Source of the DNA: an uncultured Mucispirillum sp.
Lineage (GTDB): Bacteria; Chrysiogenota; Deferribacteres; Deferribacterales; Mucispirillaceae
Direction of reading: 5' to 3'
Assembly: GCA_945947845.1 (NCBI GenBank)
Contig: CAMEZN010000048.1
Location: 1 to 8,815, forward strand
DNA length: 8,815 nt
Position 1 is the stretch's first letter, and every line of letters begins with the position of its first letter. Under the pieces are notes generated by a model, which was not told the origin of the DNA, did not search any database, and was given only the letters and a program-made list of their open reading frames with translations. A program made the position numbers and the translations under genes. Of the stretch, positions 1 through 5,774 are shown one piece after another.

Positions 1-405
1 ATAATAAATATTATCTTCAACAGCAACTCTTATATTTAAATATTCTTCATCAGTTATAATCACATTAGATGAACTATTTTCTCTAATATGCACAATACCT
101 TCAAAGCCAAAAAACCTTGTTAATGCTGCACCTAATAAAATAACAATAAAAGATACATGCAGTATGATACTATAATATTTTTTTGACTTCCAAACCTTTC
201 TATATACAAACACAGCTATAAGGTTAAGCAGCAGAAGAAAATGCACAACATTAAATAAAGTTGTGCGGTAAATCATATCCTGAGCTGCCTGTATGCCGTA
301 TGCTGCATCTGCTTCAATAAAAGTTGCTGCTGCACATAAAACGGCATAAATTACTAATAACACAATAGTTGTGTATATTGAGCAGAACATTTTAACAAGC
401 TTCAT
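1..405 (-). CDS. ResB/CcsBA-like cytochrome c biogenesis protein, N-terminal part (runs off left edge)
   Basis: This is the first 135 residues of a membrane protein; the gene continues past base 1. Reading the minus strand from ATG at 405-403, I see three hydrophobic segments at about residues 7-29, 51-68 and 78-98. The third is followed by TRFFGFEGIVHIRE, close to the 'ITRYFGFEG.MHIRE' stretch I know from the ResB half of CcsBA proteins. The motif AAATFIEADAAYGIQAAQ after the first segment is also typical. His83 lies in the third segment, where System II proteins carry a transmembrane heme-ligand His. The family moves heme across the inner membrane and helps attach it to apocytochrome c. The start is supported by AGGAGTT nine bases upstream. 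Whether this is a lone ResB or a fused CcsBA cannot be told, because the C-terminus is outside the window. The gene lies downstream of the glycosyltransferase on the same strand, after a 122-nt gap. Confidence 0.85.
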   Translation of the reverse strand, partial: MKLVKMFCSIYTTIVLLVIYAVLCAAATFIEADAAYGIQAAQDMIYRTTLFNVVHFLLLLNLIAVFVYRKVWKSKKYYSIILHVSFIVILLGAALTRFFGFEGIVHIRENSSSNVIITDEEYLNIRVAVEDNIYY

Positions 406-481
406 AAAATAATAACTCCTAATATATTTTATTAATATAAAGTTTTATACTCTATATTACTTTTTCTATACTATTAAAAAT

Positions 482-520
482 AAAATATTTAACTGATACA
501 AAACAAATGTTAAATATTTT
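482..520 (-). terminator. 12-bp inverted repeat after the glycosyltransferase gene; possible terminator
   Basis: AAAATATTTAAC (482-493) and GTTAAATATTTT (509-520) are perfect reverse complements around a 15-nt loop. The repeat lies just past the glycosyltransferase stop on the minus strand, and the strand then reads ATTTTTAATAG, a short T-rich run. It could end the lrp-glycosyltransferase transcript. The stem is almost all A/T, so it is weak, and the base content makes chance repeats more likely. A second overlapping hairpin (GTTAAA 509-514 with TTTAAC 519-524) is also possible. The region could instead hold the promoter of the ResB-like gene. Confidence 0.4.
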
Positions 521-527
521 TAACTAA

Positions 528-1304
528 TTAATTTTTTTCAAAGAAAGGCTTTATTATATTTTTTTTTCGTTCAAGTTCTTTAATTAATATTAAGTTTGTG
601 TTTATATCAAGTAAATTAGCATTATTTCTATACATTTTCTCTAAAATTTTATACCTAATATACTCAATATGCTCAATATTTGCACTTAAACTATTTTCTT
701 CTACTGCCCGTTTAATTATCAGCTTTTTTTCTAAATAACCAATTTTATATTTTAATGCAAACCTAAGAGCAATTTCATAATCTTCACATACTCTTAAATC
801 TTCATCAAAATATCCAGCCTCATCAAATACAGATTTATGCACGATTAAAGACGAAGGGCTTATCCTGCATTTATCAATAATTTTATCAAAAATATACCCA
901 CCATAGCGGTTATTATTTTTTCCCTGATTTACCCACCTGTCTTTTCTATACCAAAATTCGTCTGTATGGCTTATATATAAACCATTCTCCACCATATAAT
1001 TTATCTGATATTCAAGTTTTTTAGGAAGAAATAAGTCATCTGAATCTAAAAAAGCAATATAATCACCTGATGCTGCCTTTATTCCAGTATTTCTTGCAAA
1101 ACTAACACCTTTATTTTCATTTAATTTTATAAGATGTATATGCTGCATATAATTTTTAAGATATAAGGCCATATCAAAAGAAGAGCCGTCATCAATAACA
1201 ATTATTTCTGACGGCTTAATTGACTGTATAAATACACTTTCTAATGCATCTCTGATAGAAAAAGTCCTGTTATATACAGGTATAATAACAGATACTGTTT
1301 TCAT
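528..1304 (-). CDS. Glycosyltransferase family 2 protein
   Basis: This 258-aa GT-A fold glycosyltransferase presumably moves a sugar from a nucleotide-sugar donor to a glycan or lipid acceptor at the cytoplasmic face of the inner membrane. It opens with the family start SVIIPVYNR (5-13), followed by IVIDDGSS (35-42) for donor binding. NKGVSFARNTGI (64-75) precedes FLDSDD (85-90), which holds the DxD metal-binding motif. CEDYEIALR (173-181) supplies the probable catalytic Asp/Glu pair. No membrane helix or signal is visible. The acceptor and sugar cannot be predicted. Its ATG lies 4 nt beyond the stop of the Lrp-type gene and has no clear Shine-Dalgarno of its own, so it is probably translated by coupling from that gene. 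No other cell-surface polysaccharide gene is visible beside it, so it looks like an isolated GT2 rather than part of a visible cluster. Confidence 0.88.
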   Translation of the reverse strand: MKTVSVIIPVYNRTFSIRDALESVFIQSIKPSEIIVIDDGSSFDMALYLKNYMQHIHLIKLNENKGVSFARNTGIKAASGDYIAFLDSDDLFLPKKLEYQINYMVENGLYISHTDEFWYRKDRWVNQGKNNNRYGGYIFDKIIDKCRISPSSLIVHKSVFDEAGYFDEDLRVCEDYEIALRFALKYKIGYLEKKLIIKRAVEENSLSANIEHIEYIRYKILEKMYRNNANLLDINTNLILIKELERKKNIIKPFFEKN

Positions 1305-1308
1305 ACAT

Positions 1309-1758
1309 TTATATTTTATGAACTCTGTTAACCATAGTTGAAAATACTAATATAGTATTTGTGCTTGCAACACCCGGCAGCTCCCTAAGTTTGCGAATAA
1401 TACCTGCCAATGTATTTGTATTTTTTGTAATAACTTTTAAAAGTAATGTAAAATCACCAGTTACATGATAACATTCTACAATATCTTCATCAACATTTTT
1501 AAAAATATTTTCAAAATCATCAATATAAACAGGGTTATCCATAACCACACCAACAAAAGCTACCATATCAAAGCCCATTTTACGATAATCTACTCTTGCA
1601 GTGTAGTCATAAATTATACCGTCGCTTTCCATTTTCTTTATTCTGTCAATAACGGAAGGGGGTTTCATACCAACTTCTTTAGCAATATCAGTATAAGATA
1701 TTCTGCCATTTTCTATAAGCATATTTAAAATTTGAACATCTATAGAATCAAGAGCCAT
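1309..1758 (-). CDS. Lrp/AsnC family transcriptional regulator
   Basis: This 149-aa protein is the usual size of an Lrp/AsnC 'feast/famine' regulator. It starts with the family pattern LDSIDVQILNMLIENGRIS (3-21). A winged helix-turn-helix follows at about 21-52, including TDIAKEVGMKPPSVIDRIKK. The RAM ligand-binding and oligomerisation domain spans about 66-140 and contains CYHVTGDFTLLLKV (96-109) and LPGVASTNTILVFS (127-140). Such proteins form dimers to octamers, bind an amino acid or similar small effector, and regulate their own and neighbouring genes. The effector here cannot be read from the sequence. The start at 1758 is supported by AGGTGA just upstream, and a TTGAAA-17-TATATA promoter lies before it. 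It is followed 4 nt later by a glycosyltransferase gene and diverges from purC. Control of either neighbour is inference. Confidence 0.92.
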   Translation of the reverse strand: MALDSIDVQILNMLIENGRISYTDIAKEVGMKPPSVIDRIKKMESDGIIYDYTARVDYRKMGFDMVAFVGVVMDNPVYIDDFENIFKNVDEDIVECYHVTGDFTLLLKVITKNTNTLAGIIRKLRELPGVASTNTILVFSTMVNRVHKI

Positions 1759-1787
1759 ATTTCACCTCACTTTTCAAATCATTAATA

Positions 1788-1816
1788 TATATAAACCAAA
1801 TTATTTTTTATTTCAA
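1788..1816 (-). promoter_or_regulatory. Sigma70-like promoter for the Lrp-type gene
   Basis: Read on the minus strand, TTGAAA (1816-1811) is followed by a 17-nt spacer and TATATA (1793-1788). This matches the -35 consensus at five of six positions and the -10 at four of six. A shift to TATATT (1791-1786) gives a better -10 but a 19-nt spacer. Transcription would begin near 1781, leaving a short leader that contains the AGGTGA ribosome site. In DNA this AT-rich, -10-like hexamers are common, so support comes mainly from the -35 and the spacing. Confidence 0.5.
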
Positions 1817-1899
1817 GTAAATAGTTAATTTTTTTTGTAAAAATTTATGTTTTTCCGTAAAAATTAATCTTAAATACAAAAGTTTTTCATTTTTATATT

Positions 1900-1915
1900 T
1901 TTTCTATATAGAAAA
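1900..1915. promoter_or_regulatory. Perfect 16-bp palindrome in the lrp/purC divergent region; candidate operator
   Basis: TTTTCTATATAGAAAA is its own exact reverse complement. It lies 74 nt before the purC start and 142 nt before the Lrp-type gene's start. Lrp-family proteins commonly bind AT-centred palindromes and regulate from divergent spacers, so it is a reasonable operator candidate. It sits where the -35 region would be for the TATAAT-like hexamers at 1925-1930 and 1931-1936, which would suit repression of purC. The octamer TCTATATA recurs at 1921-1928. No binding is shown by the sequence alone. Confidence 0.35.
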
Positions 1916-1924
1916 TGTGGTCTA

Positions 1925-1936
1925 TATAATTATAAT
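1925..1936 (+). promoter_or_regulatory. purC: Two adjacent TATAAT hexamers; candidate -10 of purC
   Basis: Exact TATAAT sequences occur at 1925-1930 and 1931-1936. For the second, TAGAAA at 1909-1914 is a possible -35 with a 16-nt spacer and four of six matches. For the first, the best -35 (TTTCTA, 18 nt upstream) is poor. The purC leader would be about 45-55 nt. The low complexity of the region makes this tentative. Confidence 0.3.
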
Positions 1937-1977
1937 TCTTGATTTTAGATGAGAAAAATATTATCAATATATTTTGC

Positions 1978-1984
1978 GAGGTGA
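1978..1984 (+). promoter_or_regulatory. purC: Shine-Dalgarno GAGGTGA that fixes the purC start
   Basis: GAGGTGA pairs well with the 16S anti-Shine-Dalgarno and stands four bases before ATG 1989. A TTG at 1974 is in frame, but starting there would put this ribosome site inside the coding sequence, so 1989 is preferred. Confidence 0.8.
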
Positions 1985-1988
1985 ATAT

Positions 1989-2867
1989 ATGAATATAGTA
2001 ATGAAAACTGAATTTCCAGACTTAAAGCTGATAGGCAGAGGAAAAGTAAGGGATATTTATGATTTAAATGATAAATTATTAATTGTTTCAACAGACAGAT
2101 TATCAGCTTTTGATGTTATACTTCCAGAAGGGATAGAAGGTAAAGGAAAAGTTTTAACAGAACTTTCAAAATTCTGGTTTGAAAAAACATCTCATATAAT
2201 AAAAAATCATCTTATCACTACTAAAATAGAAGAAATGCCAGCAGAAGTGCAAAAATATAAAGATATTCTTGAAGGCAGAAGTATGCTTGTAAAAAAAGCT
2301 AAACCACTGTTAGCAGAATGTGTAGTTCGTGGTTATATTACTGGTTCTGGTATGAAAGACTATTTAAAAACAGGTGCTGTATGCGGTATTAAACTTCCTG
2401 CCGGCTTAAAAGAAGCTGATAAACTTCCATCACCAATATTCACACCATCAACAAAAGCAGATGTTGGCCATGATGAAAGTATATCATTTGAAAAAATGTG
2501 CGATATTGTCGGAAAAGAATATGCAGAAAAAATGAGAGATTATACTATAAAAATATATACATTTGCATCTGAGCTTGCTTTATCAAAAGGTATAATAATT
2601 GCAGATACTAAACTGGAATTTGGTCTATATGATGGTGAAGTTATATTAATAGATGAAGTATTAACTCCTGATTCATCTCGTTTCTGGTTTGCAGATAAAT
2701 ATAAACCGGGTCAAGTGCAGGACAGTATGGATAAACAGATTGTTCGTAATTATCTTGAAACTCTTGACTGGAATAAACAGGCTCCCGGACCTGTTCTTCC
2801 TGAAAATATATCAAAAGAAACATCTAAAAGATATAAAGAAATAGCTGAACTTTTAACAGCAGAATAA
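1989..2867 (+). CDS. purC: Phosphoribosylaminoimidazole-succinocarboxamide synthase (SAICAR synthase)
   Basis: This cytoplasmic enzyme of purine synthesis joins CAIR and L-aspartate using ATP to make SAICAR. The 292-aa length and layout match the longer, yeast Ade1-like form of the family. Motifs in order: [11 protein letters not shown] (16-26), the nucleotide-binding start; [16 protein letters not shown] (34-49); [15 protein letters not shown] (107-121), SAICAR synthetase signature 1; [16 protein letters not shown] (148-163); [10 protein letters not shown] (203-212), signature 2; and [13 protein letters not shown] (221-233). The C-terminal part, with [23 protein letters not shown], is also typical. 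The whole protein appears intact. The start at 1989 is chosen because GAGGTGA precedes it. No other pur gene is visible in the window. It has its own terminator, so it is probably transcribed alone, divergently from the Lrp-type gene. Confidence 0.97.
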   Translation: MNIVMKTEFPDLKLIGRGKVRDIYDLNDKLLIVSTDRLSAFDVILPEGIEGKGKVLTELSKFWFEKTSHIIKNHLITTKIEEMPAEVQKYKDILEGRSMLVKKAKPLLAECVVRGYITGSGMKDYLKTGAVCGIKLPAGLKEADKLPSPIFTPSTKADVGHDESISFEKMCDIVGKEYAEKMRDYTIKIYTFASELALSKGIIIADTKLEFGLYDGEVILIDEVLTPDSSRFWFADKYKPGQVQDSMDKQIVRNYLETLDWNKQAPGPVLPENISKETSKRYKEIAELLTAE

Positions 2868-2874
2868 TATATAT

Positions 2875-2910
2875 GCTGAACTTAATTTATTTTAAGTTCA
2901 GCCTTTACTT
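2875..2910 (+). terminator. Rho-independent-like terminator after purC
   Basis: GCTGAACTTAA (2875-2885) pairs perfectly with TTAAGTTCAGC (2892-2902) around a 6-nt loop, and a T-rich stretch CTTTACTTTATTTATG follows. The stem begins 7 nt after the purC stop. A second, all-A/T hairpin (TTTATTTAT 2909-2917 with ATAAATAAA 2923-2931) follows and may back it up. Confidence 0.75.
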
Positions 2911-2984
2911 TATTTATGTTTTATAAATAAATTTTCTTACATTAAAAAAATACAATATCTATTTTTCAGTTTAAAGCTATTAAT

Positions 2985-2991
2985 GAGAGGG
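2985..2991 (+). promoter_or_regulatory. Shine-Dalgarno GAGAGGG favouring the ATG at 3001
   Basis: This purine-rich site lies 9 nt before ATG 3001. The earlier in-frame ATG at 2983 overlaps the site itself and has no ribosome site of its own upstream. A TACAAT hexamer at 2951-2956 might be a -10, but no convincing -35 is visible. Confidence 0.6.
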
Positions 2992-3000
2992 TTTATATTA

Positions 3001-4848
3001 ATGAATGAATTAGCAGTAAAAGAAAATATTCTTGAACTACTTGGTAAATCAGGTTTAAAAATATATAATGCTGCAAAAGAAAGTATTGCAGAAGAAAATA
3101 CTGAAAACATTAGCAAAGAAAATAGTGATAATGAAAATAAACCTGCTGAAATAACTGGCATAGATATTAAAATATACCCTTATTATCATAATAACTTTGG
3201 TTTTTTTACAGCTGAAATTGGTAATATTAAGTTTATTATATTAAAGGGGCAGTATTCTGATAATATAAGATATCTTTCTGGCAGACCTGATTTAAACAAT
3301 GCAGAAATAAATACAATACTTGATACTATATTTAAGGCTGAAAGAGTTGCTAAATGCCCACTTGAAATGGATATTTATTTATTAGAAGATGAATGTTTTA
3401 TAAAAAATGCAGTTGAAGTAAAAGAAGTTTTTAAAGATGATATGCGGGATTATACAATCCCAAGACCTCTTTCTGCTTCTGAATATGGTGAAAGTAAATC
3501 AAGAATATATGATGAAGAAATAATGTTATCCAGTGGATATTTTTCTTCTTTTTTTCCTCATGTATGCTCTCATTTCACAACATCACTTTTTAGTGATTTG
3601 CTTGATATATTAAATCCTCTTTTTGTTTCTTGTAATCTTAAAACATCATCACCATCAATTGTTCCAGTTAATGGTAGGATATATATAAATATGACTGCTT
3701 TTGAGAAGATGATGCATACAATAGGGCTGAATAAATCATTATACAGACGAGTTTTTTCACCTAACTTGTTTTTAAAAATGGGTATATCTAAACTTGATAA
3801 ATTAAACCGTTCTTTTTTCCCTGTTACTTTTGATGAAATAGAAGATGTTTTAAAAGAACTTAAAAATTCTGTATCAAATATAAGTATAACTAATGTTATT
3901 GACAAAAGTTTTTATGATTTTCCTGTGCAGTTTGCTATAATATATGAATATATCACTATTGAATTTATAAATTCTTTATCTATACTTCTTAAAAAATTTC
4001 CAAATATATCATTAGTTTTAAATGCTGTATATAAAACAAGAGAAAACTCTATTTTTTATAAAGATGATGAGATGATAATGCCAGATTATCTTGATTTTTC
4101 ATCTAATATATCAAATGTTTCATTTAATATGGAAAAAAATATTGATAAAATAAATACTCATTTTAAAAATCTTTCATTTTTTACAATGAAATCAAAACTT
4201 AAAAAAACTGTAAAAAGATTACATAAACTTTTAGATATGCGAGATGAATTATTTTTAACAGCCTCATCATTTATAGTTAATGTTAAAGATGCACTTTTAA
4301 AAACTGGTGAAATAGGTGTTACAAAAGGAAAACTTGATAATAAAGAAGATATTTTCCTGCTGGACCATGATGAAATCCGCCGGCTTTACCATGACACTCT
4401 TTTTGGTGAAACAAAAGAACTAATATTTTTTAGGAAGTGGCGGAATAACAGGTATGCAGCACAGCTTATGCCGCCTGAAATTTATGCTTACGATTTATCA
4501 GATACTGCCAATATTGCAGAAGATATGATATTAAGATATAAAGATACAGAAAACTTTGCAGTATATGGGCTTAATAGAATAAACTGTGAAGGCAGAGTTG
4601 AAACAGATTTAAATCTTGATGACTATTCAAATAAAATTATAGCCGCATATAACCTGCCTTTTACAAAACTAAAAAATTATAAAAATGCAAAAGGTATGAT
4701 TTTAGAAAATGTATCTCCGCTTTCTTATGCCTGTGAATTTGCAGTGCTTAATAATATTCCATTATGGACTGGTATTAGGTTTGCACCGTTATTTTTAAAA
4801 AATATTGCAGTAGAAAAAAATACTCTTTTTCAGGTAGATGATGAATAA
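3001..4848 (+). CDS. Degenerate PEP-synthase/rifampin-phosphotransferase-like protein lacking the catalytic His
   Basis: This 615-aa protein has no certain function. By eye it aligns with the rear part of PEP-utilising dikinases. AEINTILDTIFKAER...CPLEMDIYLLEDECFIKNAVEV (101-140) resembles the end of the ATP-binding domain ('P.DIEwa..g.lyllQaRPi'). RPLSASEYG (155-163) and VPVNGRIYINMTAFEKMM (221-238) resemble the linker. LLDMRDELFLTASSFIVNVKDALLKTG...DIFLLDHDEIRRL (410-462) resembles the 'G.l....DvFfLt.dEl' stretch. YGLNRINCEGRV to the end (522-615) resembles the mobile phosphohistidine domain. There, VSPLSYACEFAVLNNIPLWTG (571-591) lines up with 'GG.LSHaAivARE.GIPaVvG', but Tyr576 replaces the phosphorylated His. 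The usual ATP-grasp front is missing, so ordinary phosphotransfer is unlikely. The C-terminus stops just after the mobile domain. Family likeness is inference from remembered motifs. Its last 11 bases overlap the next gene. ATG 2983 would add six residues. Confidence 0.6.
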   Translation: MNELAVKENILELLGKSGLKIYNAAKESIAEENTENISKENSDNENKPAEITGIDIKIYPYYHNNFGFFTAEIGNIKFIILKGQYSDNIRYLSGRPDLNNAEINTILDTIFKAERVAKCPLEMDIYLLEDECFIKNAVEVKEVFKDDMRDYTIPRPLSASEYGESKSRIYDEEIMLSSGYFSSFFPHVCSHFTTSLFSDLLDILNPLFVSCNLKTSSPSIVPVNGRIYINMTAFEKMMHTIGLNKSLYRRVFSPNLFLKMGISKLDKLNRSFFPVTFDEIEDVLKELKNSVSNISITNVIDKSFYDFPVQFAIIYEYITIEFINSLSILLKKFPNISLVLNAVYKTRENSIFYKDDEMIMPDYLDFSSNISNVSFNMEKNIDKINTHFKNLSFFTMKSKLKKTVKRLHKLLDMRDELFLTASSFIVNVKDALLKTGEIGVTKGKLDNKEDIFLLDHDEIRRLYHDTLFGETKELIFFRKWRNNRYAAQLMPPEIYAYDLSDTANIAEDMILRYKDTENFAVYGLNRINCEGRVETDLNLDDYSNKIIAAYNLPFTKLKNYKNAKGMILENVSPLSYACEFAVLNNIPLWTGIRFAPLFLKNIAVEKNTLFQVDDE

Positions 4849-5752
4849 AAAGATTTTCTTTTTATTTATTATACTTTTAATATCCTGCAACAGCTATGCC
4901 TCTAATGCTTTATATAAGCCTTACGAAGGGCTTGACATAAAATACAGATGGCTTGATACAGCAAACTATGATACACACACAATAGAAGTATCAGGGCTTC
5001 ATACAAGCACACCTCATCAGTTTGGCTATGAATTTCGTCAAGTTCTTGGTCAGGATATATTATCTCATATTGGCTTAACTTATGGTTATAAAGCAGGCAG
5101 CCACTGGGCAGGTTTTGGCATAACTTCTGCAAGTGATAAACCGTTTACTTCTCTTAATTTAATTGATTTTGATGTTTTTTATGCTTTTAGAATATTTCAG
5201 CATATTACAGAATATGAAAATATAAAAGGTAAGGCTCTTCCATATTATTCAAGACTCTATCTAGGTATAGAATATTCTACCAGCAGAGATTTTTTGGACG
5301 GTTATCCGCTGCCTGTTATAAGATATGAATACAGCAAACCCGGTGTAAATGTTATATTTGGGTTACCACTTACATATTTTAAAGTAGATTTTTTAAAATA
5401 TTCATCAATAGAATTTGAATATGTGCCAGTTATTGATGTATTTTTTTCACTTAATCTTGGGGTTAATAAAAATAATATTTTTCAGTTTCAGTTTGAAATG
5501 GAAAATGATATGTATAAACTTTCAAACCTTATAAAAGATGTATATTATACTGAACAGGAAAAATATTATGTAGATAGAATTTCTGCTCGTTTTAGATACA
5601 GCCTTACAATAAAAGATATAGTCAGGATAAGCCCTTATATTGAATTTATAATAGACGGCCATAATTATGTATCAAAACAAGTGCAGCTTTTTAATAACAA
5701 CAGCACAGGTATAGGTTATTCTGCTGGAATAGATATATCTGCATTCTTTTAA
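4838..5752 (+). CDS. Putative outer-membrane beta-barrel protein with signal peptide
   Basis: I do not recognise a named family for this 304-aa protein. The N-terminus is a clear export signal: MMNKK, then the hydrophobic core IFFLFIILLIS (6-16). Cleavage by signal peptidase I after SYA (19-21) is plausible. LISC (14-17) also fits a lipobox, so a lipoprotein is possible. The rest has many short alternating polar/aromatic strands, such as LDIKYRWLD, HQFGYEFRQVLG, SRLYLGIEYST and ISARFRYSLTI. It ends in Phe (DISAFF), as many outer-membrane barrels do. This suggests an 8- to 12-strand barrel; the role is unknown. The gene overlaps its upstream neighbour by 11 nt, so the two are probably translationally coupled. 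The start could instead be the adjacent ATG at 4841, which is better spaced from AGG at 4832. dnaA starts 22 nt after its stop, suggesting co-transcription. Confidence 0.7.
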   Translation: MMNKKIFFLFIILLISCNSYASNALYKPYEGLDIKYRWLDTANYDTHTIEVSGLHTSTPHQFGYEFRQVLGQDILSHIGLTYGYKAGSHWAGFGITSASDKPFTSLNLIDFDVFYAFRIFQHITEYENIKGKALPYYSRLYLGIEYSTSRDFLDGYPLPVIRYEYSKPGVNVIFGLPLTYFKVDFLKYSSIEFEYVPVIDVFFSLNLGVNKNNIFQFQFEMENDMYKLSNLIKDVYYTEQEKYYVDRISARFRYSLTIKDIVRISPYIEFIIDGHNYVSKQVQLFNNNSTGIGYSAGIDISAFF

Positions 5753-5774
5753 AATAATATTTGGAGTTATATAT

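Noticed and set aside
1465..1728. Plus-strand open frame opposite the Lrp-type gene
   Set aside because: The minus strand encodes a complete Lrp/AsnC protein; the opposite product is low-complexity with no motif.
1974..1988. Upstream in-frame TTG start for purC
   Set aside because: It would place the strong Shine-Dalgarno GAGGTGA inside the gene, has no ribosome site before it, and adds residues absent from the family start.
1916..1988. Purine riboswitch in the purC leader
   Set aside because: The leader is short and I find no paired stem set or conserved loop sequences of a purine aptamer.
2983..3000. Upstream in-frame ATG for the PEP-enzyme-like gene
   Set aside because: GAGAGGG at 2985-2991 overlaps this start and serves the ATG at 3001; nothing ribosome-like precedes 2983.
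2903..3000. Small gene between purC and the next gene
   Set aside because: Only short A/T-rich frames without ribosome sites; the stretch holds terminator hairpins and a Shine-Dalgarno.
3570..3905. Open frame on the minus strand within the PEP-enzyme-like gene
   Set aside because: The plus-strand frame is long, continuous and motif-bearing; the antisense product is featureless.
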